DNA of 64,000 bases, from contig NZ_BAAAFN010000006.1 in assembly GCF_039523555.1 (NCBI RefSeq), positions 430,996 to 494,995 of the forward strand. The letters run 5' to 3'. A program made the position numbers and the translations under genes. The stretch comes from Castellaniella daejeonensis (GTDB lineage: Bacteria; Pseudomonadota; Gammaproteobacteria; Burkholderiales; Burkholderiaceae_B). Of this stretch, positions 35,053 to 44,702 are shown piece by piece. Within the stretch, counting starts at the first letter, position 1. Every line of letters begins with the position of its first letter. The notes under the pieces are model-generated. The model was given only the letters and a program-made list of their open reading frames with translations, ran no database searches and was not told the origin of the DNA.

Positions 35053-37724
35053 GATGCCTGATCCTCGTCGGTTTTGGGTTGGGCCGGGTCTTCAGCCGGC
35101 TGGGCGCCATCAGCGGGCGGATCTTCCGGGCCGCCGGGCTCGTCGTCCTCGTCGGCATCGCTTTCGACCACGCGGCGCACCCCCGACAGCAGGCTGTCGT
35201 CATCCACGTTGATCAGCGTGACCCCCTGGGTGGCGCGGCCCATCTCGCGGATCTCGGAGACCCGCGTGCGCACCAGCACCCCGCCGGTCGTGATCAGCAT
35301 GATCTCGTCTTCGGGCTGCACCAGCACGGCGCCGACGACCTTGCCGTTGCGCGCCGAAGTCTGGATGGCGATCATGCCTTTTGTGCCGCGCCCGTGGCGC
35401 GTGTATTCGACAATGGGCGTGCGCTTGCCGTAGCCGTTCTCGGTGGCGGTCAGCACGCTCTGGCTCTCGTCCTCGGCCACCAGCAGGGCGATCACCGACT
35501 GCCCGTCTTCCAGCGACATGCCGCGCACCCCGCGCGCCGTGCGGCCCATCGGGCGCACGTCGTTTTCGTCGAAGCGCACGGCCTTGCCGGCATCCGAGAA
35601 CAGCATCACGTCGTGCTGGCCGTCGGTCAGCTCGGCGCCGATCAGGAAATCGCCCTCGTCCAGGCCGACCGCGATGATGCCGGCCTTGCGGGGGTTGGAG
35701 AAATCGGACAGCGGGGTTTTCTTGACCGTCCCGCGCGAGGTGGCCATGAAGACGTAGTGGTCGTCGCTGAAGGCCTTGACCGACAGCACCACCGTGATGG
35801 TCTCGCCGTCGATCAGCGGGAACATGTTCACGATGGGCCGGCCGCGCGAATTGCGCGAACCCTGGGGCACTTCCCAGACCTTGAGCCAATAGACGCGCCC
35901 GCGGTCGGAGAAGCACAGCAGGTAGTCGTGCGTGTTGGCGATGAACAACTGGTCGATCCAGTCGTCTTCCTTGGTGGCGGCGGCCTGCTTGCCACGGCCG
36001 CCGCGCTTCTGGGCCCGGTACTCGGACAGCGGCTGGCTCTTGATGTAGCCGCTGCGCGACAGCGTCACCACCATGTCCATGGGGGTGATGAGGTCCTCGG
36101 TCTCGAGCTCGGTGGCGTTGTATTCGATTTCCGAGCGGCGGCGGTCGTTGCTGGCGTTGGAGAATTCCGCGCGGATCGCCTGCAGTTCATCGCCGATGAT
36201 CGTGGTGACCCGTTCCGGACGGGCCAGGATGTCCAGCAGATCGGCGATGGTGTCCATGACCTCGCGGTATTCGCCCACGATCTTGTCCTGCTCCAGGCCG
36301 GTCAGGCGCTGCAGGCGCATGTTCAGGATTTCCTGGGCCTGGACTTCGGACAGACGGTACTGGCCATCGGCCTGCAGGCCGTAATGCGCATCCAGCCCTT
36401 CGGGACGATAGGCCGCGCGCCCGCCCGAGGCCACATTGGCGTCCGCGCGCTCGAGCATTTCGCGCACCAGGGACGAATCCCAGCTGCGATCCATCAGCGC
36501 CTGGCGCGCCACCGGCGGCGTGGGCGCTGCCTTGATGATGGCGATGAAGTCGTCGATGTTGGCCAGGGCCACCGCCAGGCCTTCCAGCACGTGGCCCCGT
36601 TCGCGGGCCTTGCGCAGCTGGAAAATGGTGCGGCGGGTGACGACCTCGCGGCGATGCTGGAGGAAATATTCCACCATCTGCTTCAGGTTCAGCAGGCGCG
36701 GCTGGCCATCGACCAGCGCCACCATGTTCATGCCGAAGGTTTCCTGCAGCTGGGTGTTCTTGTAGAGGTTGTTCAGGACGACCTCGGGAACTTCGCCGCG
36801 CTTGAGCTCGATGACCAGGCGCATGCCGTCCTTGTCCGATTCGTCGCGGATGTCGGAAATGCCCTCGATCTTCTTTTCATTGACCAGATCGGCGATGCGC
36901 TCCTGCAGGGATTTCTTGTTCACCTGGTAGGGAATGGCATCGACGACGATGGCCTGGCGGTTGCCGCGTTCCATGTCCTCGAAGTGAACCTTGGCGCGCA
37001 TGATCACCCGCCCGCGCCCGGTACGGTAGCCTTCGCGCACGCCCGCCATGCCGTAGATGATGCCCCCGGTGGGGAAATCCGGCGCCGGGATGCGCTCGAT
37101 CAGTTCGTCGACGGTGCAATCGGGGTTGCGCAGACAGTACAGACAGCCTTCGACGACCTCGGACAGGTTGTGCGGAGGAATGTTGGTTGCCATGCCCACC
37201 GCGATCCCGGCACTGCCGTTGACCAGCAGGTTCGGCAGGCGCGACGGCAGCAGCAGGGGTTCCTGTTCGCTGCCATCGTAGTTGGGGCCGAAGTCCACGG
37301 TTTCCTGGTCGATGTCGGCCAGCAGTTCGTGGGCGATCTTCGACAGGCGGACTTCGGTGTAACGCATGGCCGCGGCGTTATCGCCGTCGATCGAGCCGAA
37401 GTTGCCCTGGCCGTCGACCAGCATGTAGCGCAGCGAGAAATCCTGGGCCATGCGCACGATGGTGTCGTAGACCGCGGAATCGCCGTGGGGGTGATATTTA
37501 CCGATCACGTCCCCGACGATACGCGCGGATTTCTTATAGGCGCGGTTCCAGTCGTTGTTCAGCTCGTGCATGGCGAACAGCACCCGCCTGTGCACGGGCT
37601 TGAGCCCGTCGCGCACGTCAGGCAGGGCGCGCCCCACGATCACGCTCATCGCGTAATCCAGGTAGCTGCGCCGCATTTCGTCTTCGAGCGAAATGGGCAG
37701 CGTCTCTTTGGCGAAAGAATCCAT
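35049..37724 (-). CDS. gyrA: DNA gyrase, subunit A
   Basis: An 891-residue GyrA. The catalytic Tyr lies in AAMRYTEVRL; the quinolone-resistance region KYHPHGDSAVYDTIV has Ser and Asp at the key positions, the usual quinolone-susceptible residues. The C-terminal beta-pinwheel begins near the GyrA box QKRGGRGKQ, and an acidic tail ends the protein. The ATG at 37724 begins MDSFAKETLPISLEDE. It heads the long minus-strand run. Confidence 0.98.
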   Translation of the reverse strand: MDSFAKETLPISLEDEMRRSYLDYAMSVIVGRALPDVRDGLKPVHRRVLFAMHELNNDWNRAYKKSARIVGDVIGKYHPHGDSAVYDTIVRMAQDFSLRYMLVDGQGNFGSIDGDNAAAMRYTEVRLSKIAHELLADIDQETVDFGPNYDGSEQEPLLLPSRLPNLLVNGSAGIAVGMATNIPPHNLSEVVEGCLYCLRNPDCTVDELIERIPAPDFPTGGIIYGMAGVREGYRTGRGRVIMRAKVHFEDMERGNRQAIVVDAIPYQVNKKSLQERIADLVNEKKIEGISDIRDESDKDGMRLVIELKRGEVPEVVLNNLYKNTQLQETFGMNMVALVDGQPRLLNLKQMVEYFLQHRREVVTRRTIFQLRKARERGHVLEGLAVALANIDDFIAIIKAAPTPPVARQALMDRSWDSSLVREMLERADANVASGGRAAYRPEGLDAHYGLQADGQYRLSEVQAQEILNMRLQRLTGLEQDKIVGEYREVMDTIADLLDILARPERVTTIIGDELQAIRAEFSNASNDRRRSEIEYNATELETEDLITPMDMVVTLSRSGYIKSQPLSEYRAQKRGGRGKQAAATKEDDWIDQLFIANTHDYLLCFSDRGRVYWLKVWEVPQGSRNSRGRPIVNMFPLIDGETITVVLSVKAFSDDHYVFMATSRGTVKKTPLSDFSNPRKAGIIAVGLDEGDFLIGAELTDGQHDVMLFSDAGKAVRFDENDVRPMGRTARGVRGMSLEDGQSVIALLVAEDESQSVLTATENGYGKRTPIVEYTRHGRGTKGMIAIQTSARNGKVVGAVLVQPEDEIMLITTGGVLVRTRVSEIREMGRATQGVTLINVDDDSLLSGVRRVVESDADEDDEPGGPEDPPADGAQPAEDPAQPKTDEDQAS

Positions 37725-38208
37725 GGCGTATCCGAAAAACCTTTCAGGCTTGAATGACTGGACCAGGCGGCCCCGGCAGACGAATGGCAAACCGCGCCGC
37801 AGGCACATTACATGCAGTGCCCGCGGGCACTGAAAGGCATCGCCCGTCTGCCCGGTACCGGGCCAATCGGTGATTCTATCATTCGCCCCACGGCCCCTGG
37901 CCGGCGCCCACGAACGGACCACTCAGTCCCGGCGGAAGCAGCATCCGGATCGGGAGCGATGCCCGGATGTTGCGAAAAGCCTACACCCGGACGTATCGAT
38001 CCTTGGAAAACGCGTCCAGAGGGCATGTGAGGAGCTTTGTGCTTAACCCGGCAGGGGAAAATGCCTTAAGATTTCGGCTAACACGCATGAAACCCAGCGC
38101 AACTCTGAGCATTCCAGCTCGACATTGCTATACTGGAAGCGTTCTTTCGATGTGCGGCGGGGGTTCGCTGCGGTCACTTTCAAGCATCATGCTCAAACGA
38201 GGAGAAAC
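37725..38208. other. Divergent intergenic region between gyrA and ompA
   Basis: A 484-bp gene-free stretch that must hold the gyrA and ompA promoters. For gyrA, TAGAAT on the minus strand (37878-37873) is a possible -10. The ompA promoter is listed separately. No ORF with family resemblance, repeat or RNA gene was seen in it. Confidence 0.6.
38126..38134 (+). promoter_or_regulatory. Extended -10 promoter of ompA
   Basis: TG-C-TATACT (38126-38134) is a good extended -10 element about 75 nt upstream of the ompA start, with no clear -35. It would give a leader of about 68 nt. Confidence 0.5.
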
Positions 38209-38778
38209 ATGAACAAACCCTCCAAAATCGCTATTGGACTCGCCATTGCTGCCATGGCCGCCGTCGGCACCGCCTCGGCTTCCGACAACTGGACCAACGT
38301 TGACGGCCATGTCTGGAAAGACGCGAGCGGCGAAAACTGCTGGCGCGATGCATTCTGGACGCCCGCCACCGCTGCCGAAGGCTGCGGCAAGCCCGTCGCC
38401 GAAGCGCCCGTCGTCGCCCCGACCGCCAGCAAGGTCGTCCTGAACGCCGACACATTCTTCGACTTCGACAAGTCCACCCTGAAGCCCGAAGGCAAGCAGG
38501 TCCTGGACCAGGTCGCCCAGCAAGCCGGCTCGATCAACCTGGAAACGGTCATCGCCACCGGCCACACCGACTCCATCGGCACCGAAGCCTACAACCAGAA
38601 GCTGTCCGAGCGCCGCGCCAACACGGTCAAGCAGTACCTGATCAGCAAGGGCGTGCCGGCTGACCGCATCTACGCCGAAGGCAAGGGCGAACTGCAACCC
38701 GTCGCGTCCAACAAGACCCGCGAAGGCCGTGCCCAGAACCGCCGCGTGGAAATCGAAATCGTCGGTACCCGCAAGTAA
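38209..38778 (+). CDS. ompA: OmpA-family outer-membrane protein
   Basis: A 189-residue OmpA-like protein: signal peptide (1-25, ending SASA), a short mature N-terminus with two Cys (NCWRDAFW, EGCGKP) and a C-terminal OmpA domain (about 75-185) with TGHTDSIGTEAYNQKLSERRA, the peptidoglycan-binding motif. It lacks the eight-strand barrel of E. coli OmpA, as usual for the small Burkholderiales form. GAGGAG lies just before the ATG at 38209. Confidence 0.93.
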   Translation: MNKPSKIAIGLAIAAMAAVGTASASDNWTNVDGHVWKDASGENCWRDAFWTPATAAEGCGKPVAEAPVVAPTASKVVLNADTFFDFDKSTLKPEGKQVLDQVAQQAGSINLETVIATGHTDSIGTEAYNQKLSERRANTVKQYLISKGVPADRIYAEGKGELQPVASNKTREGRAQNRRVEIEIVGTRK

Positions 38779-38829
38779 TTCCGCTGGCCGCACGAAACCG
38801 CCGCGCGCCCCGCGCGCGGCGGATACAAT

Positions 38830-38860
38830 AGGGCTCCGTTCAACGGAGCCCTGTTTTTTT
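38830..38860 (+). terminator. Rho-independent terminator of ompA
   Basis: A 9-bp stem (38830-38838 with 38844-38852), TTCAA loop and a seven-T tract. It lies just before ubiG. TACAAT at 38824-38829, right before the stem, may be the -10 of the ubiG promoter. Confidence 0.92.
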
Positions 38861-38882
38861 GGTGTCTTCTGGAGCCCACCCC

Positions 38883-39590
38883 ATGCATGCAGCCAATGCC
38901 GACCCGGCGGAACTCGACAAATTCAGCGCATTCGCCTCCAGCTGGTGGGATCCGCAAGGCGATCTGAAGACCCTGCACGACATCAATCCGCTGCGCCTGG
39001 ACTGGATCCGGTCCCAGGCCGGCCCGCTGGAAGGCCTGCGGGCGCTGGACGTGGGCTGCGGCGGCGGCCTGCTGGCCGAAGCCATGGCGGCCGAAGGCGC
39101 CCAGGTCACCGGCATCGACCTGGCCAAGCAATCCCTGCAGATCGCGCGTCTGCATGGTCATGAATCCGGCGTCCAGGTGCACTATGAATGCACCAGCGCC
39201 GAGGACTACGCACAACAGCAGGCGGGCCAGTTCGACCTGGTCACCTGCATGGAACTGCTGGAACACGTGCCTGACCCGGCGTCGGTCGTCGCCGCCTGCG
39301 CCCGGCTGGTCCGCCCCGGGGGGCTGGTGTGCTTTTCCACCCTGAACCGCAACCCCAAGTCTTTCCTGCTGGCCATCGTGGCCGCCGAATACGTGATGCG
39401 CATGCTGCCCCGGGGCACCCACAGCTACGAGCATTTCATCACGCCCAGCGAACTTGCCGCTGCCGCGCGCGCTGCGGGCCTGGAAGTCTCGGGGCTGTCC
39501 GGCATGAGCTACCAGCCCCTGACCCAGCGCTACAGCCTGACCACGGACACCGGCGTCAACTACCTGATGGCCGCCCGGCGTCCGGAATGA
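38883..39590 (+). CDS. ubiG: Bifunctional 3-demethylubiquinol / 2-polyprenyl-6-hydroxyphenol O-methyltransferase
   Basis: A 235-residue SAM methyltransferase of ubiquinone synthesis, with DVGCGGGLLAE (motif I), TCMELLEHVPDP and the UbiG-specific FSTLNRNPKSF. The ATG at 38883 has GGAG eight bases upstream; an earlier GTG would overlap that site. Its stop overlaps the gph start (ATGA), as in many Burkholderiales. Confidence 0.95.
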   Translation: MHAANADPAELDKFSAFASSWWDPQGDLKTLHDINPLRLDWIRSQAGPLEGLRALDVGCGGGLLAEAMAAEGAQVTGIDLAKQSLQIARLHGHESGVQVHYECTSAEDYAQQQAGQFDLVTCMELLEHVPDPASVVAACARLVRPGGLVCFSTLNRNPKSFLLAIVAAEYVMRMLPRGTHSYEHFITPSELAAAARAAGLEVSGLSGMSYQPLTQRYSLTTDTGVNYLMAARRPE

Positions 39591-40294
39591 CCATGCCGAA
39601 CCGTCTCGTCCTGTTCGATTTCGACGGCACCCTGGCCGACACGGCACCCGACCTGGCCGCCGCCGCCAACCGGCAGCGCCACTACCGGGGCCTGCCCCCC
39701 CTGCCCTACGAGGCCTTGCGCCCCTACGCCTCGCACGGTGCGCGCGGCCTGCTGAAGGCCGCACTGGGCCTGGATGCCAGCTCCGATGAATACGAGGCGT
39801 CCCGGGAAAGATTCCTGCGCGACTACGCCGATGCCATGCTGGTGCGCACCCGGCTGTTTCCCGGCATCCCCGAACTGCTCGATCTGCTGGGCGGCCAGGC
39901 CTACGGCTGGGGCATCGTCACCAACAAGGTCGAATCGCTGGCCCTGCCCATCGTGCACCACCTGGGTCTGCAGGACCGCTGCCTGGTGACCGTGGGCGGC
40001 GACACCACCCCGCACACCAAGCCGCATCCCGAACCCTTGCTGCACGCCGCCCGCCAGGCCGGCGTCGCACCCGAATACTGCATCTACATCGGCGACGACG
40101 AGCGCGACATCGTGGCTGGCCAGGCTGCCGGCATGGCGACCGTGGCCGCCGCCTACGGCTACTGCTCGCTGGACGATCCGTCGCGCTGGGGCGCCGACGC
40201 CGTTGCCGGCACCCCGGCCGAACTCTGGCCCCTGATCGAGCGCTGGACGGGAGGCGGCCTGGGGCCCGCCCGCACCGCTCAGGAAGCCGTGTGA
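39587..40294 (+). CDS. gph: Phosphoglycolate phosphatase (HAD family)
   Basis: A 235-residue HAD phosphatase. FDFDGTLADTAPDL carries the nucleophile Asp and acid/base Asp; IVTNKVE is motif II; YIGDDERDIVAGQAAGM is motif IV with the metal-binding Asp pair. It removes 2-phosphoglycolate. It is coupled to ubiG and its last 16 bp overlap the convergent sstT gene. Confidence 0.93.
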   Translation: MTMPNRLVLFDFDGTLADTAPDLAAAANRQRHYRGLPPLPYEALRPYASHGARGLLKAALGLDASSDEYEASRERFLRDYADAMLVRTRLFPGIPELLDLLGGQAYGWGIVTNKVESLALPIVHHLGLQDRCLVTVGGDTTPHTKPHPEPLLHAARQAGVAPEYCIYIGDDERDIVAGQAAGMATVAAAYGYCSLDDPSRWGADAVAGTPAELWPLIERWTGGGLGPARTAQEAV

Positions 40295-41514
40295 ACGGCT
40301 GCGCCCGAACCGGCCGCCGTGAACAGCACGTCGGTCGATGAATTCAACGCCGTCTCGGCGGAATCCTGCAGCACACCGATGATGAAGCCCACGCCGACGA
40401 CCTGCATCGCCAGGTCGTTGGAGATGCCGAACAGGCTGCAGGCCACCGGAATCAGCAGCAGCGAGCCCCCCGCCACGCCCGAAGCGCCGCATGCGCAGAC
40501 CGCGGCCACGATGCTGAGCAGCAGCGCCGTGGGCAGGTCCACTGCGATTCCCAGGGTGTGGACGGCCGCCAGCGTCAGCACCGTGATGGTGATCGCGGCC
40601 CCGGCCATGTTGATGGTCGCCCCCAGGGGAATGGACACGGAATAGGTGTCTTCTTCCAGACCCAGCTTGCGGCACAGGGCCATGTTGACCGGGATGTTCG
40701 CCGCCGAACTGCGGGTGAAAAAGGCGGTGATGCCCGATTCGCGCAGGCAGGTGAATACCAGGGGATAGGGGTTGGTCCGCAGCCGCAGGAACACGATGAG
40801 CGGGTTGACCACCAGCGCCACGAACAACATGCAGCCCAGCAGCACCATCAGCAGCTGGGCGTAGTCCATCAGCGCGCCGAAGCCGGTTTCGGCCATGGTC
40901 GAGGCGACCAGCCCGAAGATCCCGATGGGTGCGGTACGGATGACCGCCTTGACGATGTATGACAGCCCCGCAGCCAGGTCCGCCATCACTTGCCGGGTCG
41001 AATCGCCCGCATGGCGCAGTGCAAGGCCCAGGCCGATCGCCCAGGCCAGGATGCCGATGTAATTGGCCTGGATCAGGGCACGCACCGGGTTGTCCACCAC
41101 GCTGAGCAGCAGGTTGCGCAGGACCTCGATCACGCCGCTGGGCGGGTTGAGCGCGGCATCGCCCAGCTGCAGGCGGATGGTCAGGGGAAACATGAAGCTG
41201 GCCCCTACGGCGACCGCCGCCGCCGCGAAGGTGCCGATCAGGTACAGGACCAGGATCGGCCCCAAGCGCGCCTGGGAACCTCGCTGATGGTTGGCGATCG
41301 ATGCAGCCACCAGCGCGAAGACGAGGATCGGCGCGATGGATTTCAGCGCCGTGACGAACAGGCCGCCCAGCAGGCCGACGGCCTGCGCCGCATCAGGCGC
41401 CACCAGCGCCAGGATCACGCCGGCCGCCAGGCCGAACAGAATCTGCGTCACCAGGCTGCCATTGCTGACGAACTGGAGCAAGGGGTTGGGTTTGTTCAGG
41501 ACGTGGGACGTCAT
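40279..41514 (-). CDS. sstT: Serine/threonine:Na+ symporter
   Basis: A 411-residue DAACS-family carrier matching SstT: VTQILFGLAAGVILAL at the N-terminus, SSAANIPVNMALCRKLGL and IPLGATINMAGAAITITVLTLAAVHTLGI in the substrate and Na+ site. Eight membrane helices plus two re-entrant loops are expected. The gene converges on gph with a 16-bp overlap. Confidence 0.94.
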   Translation of the reverse strand: MTSHVLNKPNPLLQFVSNGSLVTQILFGLAAGVILALVAPDAAQAVGLLGGLFVTALKSIAPILVFALVAASIANHQRGSQARLGPILVLYLIGTFAAAAVAVGASFMFPLTIRLQLGDAALNPPSGVIEVLRNLLLSVVDNPVRALIQANYIGILAWAIGLGLALRHAGDSTRQVMADLAAGLSYIVKAVIRTAPIGIFGLVASTMAETGFGALMDYAQLLMVLLGCMLFVALVVNPLIVFLRLRTNPYPLVFTCLRESGITAFFTRSSAANIPVNMALCRKLGLEEDTYSVSIPLGATINMAGAAITITVLTLAAVHTLGIAVDLPTALLLSIVAAVCACGASGVAGGSLLLIPVACSLFGISNDLAMQVVGVGFIIGVLQDSAETALNSSTDVLFTAAGSGAAVHTAS

Positions 41515-41703
41515 CAGGTACTCCGAGAAAGGCGTGCCGGGTTCGCGCCCGGCCGGTGCCCCATGAAAATGGGCGCCATTCTAGCATCGCCGCCCAGTCC
41601 ATCCGGCCAGCCGATACAATGCCGGATTGACTCGAGACAAGATCCGCCGTGCCGGCAACGTGCCGGCCCAGGAAGCGATCTGCACGTTATTCAGGGGAAT
41701 TCC

Positions 41704-42693
41704 ATGTCTTCTCACGCGATCCGGGTCGGCATCGCCGGCTACGGCAACCTGGGGCGCGGCGCCGTGGCGGCCCTGGCCCGCTGCCCGGACATGCGCCTGG
41801 CCGGGGTGTTCACGCGCCGCGCCCCCGCTTCGCTGCGCCTGCCCGACCCCGCGACGCCGGTTCTGCCACTGAACGACGCCGCGGCGCACCGCCACGACAT
41901 AGACGTCATGATCCTGTGCGGCGGCTCCAAGGACGATCTGCCCGTGCAGGGCCCCGAACTGGCGCAGTGGTTCACGACCGTGGACAGCTACGATACCCAC
42001 GCCCGGATTCCCCGGTACTTCGAGGCCGTGGACGCCGCCGCCCGCGCACACGGCAACCTGTCGATCATCGCCGTGGGCTGGGACCCCGGCCTGTTCTCGA
42101 TCAGCCGCCTGGTGGGCGAGGCCATCCTGCCGGACGGCGCCACCTACACATTCTGGGGCAAGGGCCTGAGCCAGGGGCACTCGGATGCGATCCGGCGCGT
42201 TGCCGGCGTGCGGGCGGGCGTGCAGTACACGATCCCGGTCCCCGAGGCGATCGAGCGCGTGCGCGCGGGCGAACGGCCCGCGCTTTCCACCCGCGAGAAA
42301 CACCGGCGCGAATGCTATGTGGTGCTGGAACCGGGCGCCGATCCTCGCCAGGTCGAGCAGGCCATCGTCACCATGCCCGACTATTTCGCCGACTACGACA
42401 CCCAGGTGCACATCATCGACGAGGCCACCCTGGCCCGCGAACATGCCGGCATGCCGCACGGTGGCTTCGTGATCCGCAGCGGCCGGACGGGCGCTTCGGA
42501 AAACCAGGCGATGGAATTTTCCCTGAAACTCGGCAGCAACCCGGCATTCACATCCAGCGTGCTGGTGGCCTATGCGCGCGCCGCCTGGCGGATGAAGTCC
42601 GCCGGGGAAACCGGGGCCCGCACCGTCTTCGACGTGGCCCCCGGCCTGCTGTCTCCGCAATCCCCCGAGATGCTGCGCAAGGCGCTGCTGTAG
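41704..42693 (+). CDS. ddh: meso-Diaminopimelate D-dehydrogenase
   Basis: A 329-residue NADPH enzyme that aminates tetrahydrodipicolinate directly to meso-diaminopimelate. GYGNLGRGAV (about 12-21) is the nucleotide loop; VDSYDTHARIP, GWDPGLFSI, FWGKGLSQGHSDAIRR and MPHGGFVI are strongly characteristic. It is a one-step shortcut to the lysine/peptidoglycan precursor. GGGGA precedes the ATG. It stands alone, with a hairpin-forming leader upstream (repeated GTGCCGGC near 41650-41670). Confidence 0.93.
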   Translation: MSSHAIRVGIAGYGNLGRGAVAALARCPDMRLAGVFTRRAPASLRLPDPATPVLPLNDAAAHRHDIDVMILCGGSKDDLPVQGPELAQWFTTVDSYDTHARIPRYFEAVDAAARAHGNLSIIAVGWDPGLFSISRLVGEAILPDGATYTFWGKGLSQGHSDAIRRVAGVRAGVQYTIPVPEAIERVRAGERPALSTREKHRRECYVVLEPGADPRQVEQAIVTMPDYFADYDTQVHIIDEATLAREHAGMPHGGFVIRSGRTGASENQAMEFSLKLGSNPAFTSSVLVAYARAAWRMKSAGETGARTVFDVAPGLLSPQSPEMLRKALL

Positions 42694-42741
42694 GCGGCCC
42701 GTCAGGGCGCAGGTCCGGCAGGCCGACCGGCCGGGGCCGCA

Positions 42742-43590
42742 TCAGATCATCGGCAGGAAAGACGGGCGCGGCCCGCGGGGAAACGCCGCATCCAGCCGCT
42801 CGATATCGGCAGGCGTCAGCCGCAGGCTGCCCGCCCCGGCATTGTCGCGGACGTGCTCGGGACGCGAAGCCTTGGGAATGGCGAACAGGCCGTCCTCTCG
42901 CGTCAGGAAAGCCAGCGCCACCTGACGCGGCGTGACGCCATGCGCCCGGGCGACCTCGGCCAGCACGCGCCCGCCCGCCGCATCCCCGCCCGGAAACGCA
43001 TCGTGTCCGAAGGGGCTGTAGGCCACCACGGCCACATCGTGCGCGCGACACCAGGGAATGACGTCATGCTCGATGGCGCGTTCCTCCAGGTGATAGAGCA
43101 CCTGGTTGCAGACCAGCTTGCCGGGCCCCAGGATGGCCCAGGCTTCTTCCAGGTCGTCCACGTCGAAATTGCTGACTCCGTAGGCGCGGATCTTGCCGGC
43201 GGCCATCAGGTCATCGAAGGCACGGAAGGTTTCCTGCAGCGGGACGGAGCCGCGCCAATGCAGCAGGTACACGTCCAGGCAATCCGTGCCCAGGGCCTTC
43301 AGGGAACGCTCGCAGGCCTGGACGGCGGCCCGGCGGCCCGCGTTCGACGGCAATACCTTGGACACCAGGAACACCTCGTCGCGGCGTCCCCGGATCGCTT
43401 CGCCCACCAGCGCCTCGGCCGCGCCCGAGCCATACATTTCGGCCGTATCGATATGGCTCAGGCCCAGGTCCAGGCCCTGCCGCAAGGCGGCAACCGCCCC
43501 GGCCCGGTCCGCCGCCTGGTCGATATACCAACTGCCCTGGCCCAGCACCGGCACCCGGCGCCCCGTGGCGCCGAACACGCGCATTTCCAT
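42742..43590 (-). CDS. Aldo/keto reductase
   Basis: A 282-residue AKR with the full catalytic tetrad: Asp in DTAEMYG, its Tyr, Lys in VSKVLPS and His in LLHWRG. It resembles the bacterial group related to 2,5-diketogluconate reductases. AGGAG precedes the ATG at 43590; a second ATG two codons later is possible. It converges on ddh. Substrate unknown. Confidence 0.9.
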   Translation of the reverse strand: MEMRVFGATGRRVPVLGQGSWYIDQAADRAGAVAALRQGLDLGLSHIDTAEMYGSGAAEALVGEAIRGRRDEVFLVSKVLPSNAGRRAAVQACERSLKALGTDCLDVYLLHWRGSVPLQETFRAFDDLMAAGKIRAYGVSNFDVDDLEEAWAILGPGKLVCNQVLYHLEERAIEHDVIPWCRAHDVAVVAYSPFGHDAFPGGDAAGGRVLAEVARAHGVTPRQVALAFLTREDGLFAIPKASRPEHVRDNAGAGSLRLTPADIERLDAAFPRGPRPSFLPMI

Positions 43591-43671
43591 GTTTTCTCCT
43601 GAATTCCCGCCCACTTGCCTAGTGGCCGTTTCGCACACTACCATGCCAAAGACAATATTCAGGAGTCAACC

Positions 43672-44688
43672 ATGAAGCAACCGTCCTTCAATCGCAGAGA
43701 TTTCCTGAAACTGGCGGGCGCCGCCGCCCTGCCCGGCCTGCCGGCCCTGGCCCGGGCCGCGGACGCCGCCGCCGTCGCCGAAGGCAAGGCCACGTTCTTC
43801 GCCAACATCACCGCGGTGCAGCCCATCATGGACGCCTTCCACAAGGCGACCGGCATCCAGGGCGAATACTCGCGGATCTCCAGTTCCAAATTCATCCCCA
43901 CCCTGCTGACCGAGGCGGCCGCCGGCAAATTATCGGCGGATGTGGTGCAGGCGCCCCTGCCGATGCTCGAACTCCTGAAGGACCAGGGCATCCTGGCGCC
44001 CTACCGTTCCCCGGCCGCCCAGGGCTATCCCGACTGGGCCACCAAAGACGAGCACATCACCCTGTTCGGCGTGGAATACGTTTCCTACCTGTACAACACC
44101 CAGCACGTCCAGGCTGCCGATGCCCCCAGGACCTACCAGGAACTGGGCGATCCGAAATGGCGCGGCCAGATCGTCATGGCCAACCCGTCCAACCATGCCT
44201 CGACGATTTCCTGGCTGGTCGGACTGAAGGAACAGGTCTTCGCCTCCGAAGACGAATGGATGCAGTTCGTCAAGGCGCTGGCAGCCAACGAACCCATGTT
44301 CGTGGCCTCGTTCGGCCCGACTCCCGCCCCCATCGAAAGCGGCGAAAAGCGCATCGCCATTTCCATGCCCAAGTACATCGTCACCAAGGCCCCGGCGCCG
44401 CTGGCCTGGAGCCCGCTGTCGGGCCCTCTGCTGGGCTCGGCCCGCGCCATCGCCGTCACGGCCCAGGCCCCGAGGCCGGCGGCCGCGCGCGCCTTCGTGG
44501 ATTACTGGCTGGGCCATGAAGCCATGTCGCTGCTGGCCAAGGACGTGGGTGAGTACGTGCTGGCGCCGGGCGTGCATCCCCCGATCCCGGGCATCGACCA
44601 GGTCCAGGTCAAGCCCGTGCGCGACCTGTCCGACCAGGAGCTGCAACGCTGGGGACGCGAGTTCGGCAAGCTGTTCGGTGCCCGCTGA
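43672..44688 (+). CDS. ABC transporter substrate-binding protein (family 1, Fbp-like), twin-arginine signal
   Basis: A 338-residue periplasmic binding protein. The N-terminus NRRDFLKLAGAAALPGLPALARA is a twin-arginine signal peptide, suggesting export in folded form. The mature part resembles the Fe3+/polyamine/phosphonate binding group. AGGAG lies just before the ATG at 43672. It is the first gene of a three-gene importer operon; the ligand cannot be told from sequence. Confidence 0.9.
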   Translation: MKQPSFNRRDFLKLAGAAALPGLPALARAADAAAVAEGKATFFANITAVQPIMDAFHKATGIQGEYSRISSSKFIPTLLTEAAAGKLSADVVQAPLPMLELLKDQGILAPYRSPAAQGYPDWATKDEHITLFGVEYVSYLYNTQHVQAADAPRTYQELGDPKWRGQIVMANPSNHASTISWLVGLKEQVFASEDEWMQFVKALAANEPMFVASFGPTPAPIESGEKRIAISMPKYIVTKAPAPLAWSPLSGPLLGSARAIAVTAQAPRPAAARAFVDYWLGHEAMSLLAKDVGEYVLAPGVHPPIPGIDQVQVKPVRDLSDQELQRWGREFGKLFGAR

Positions 44689-44702
44689 ATCCGGCCGCCG
44701 CC

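Noticed and set aside
35079..37757. An 892-codon open frame opposite gyrA
   Set aside because: It exactly shadows gyrA and reads as low-complexity His/Asp/Gly-rich sequence.
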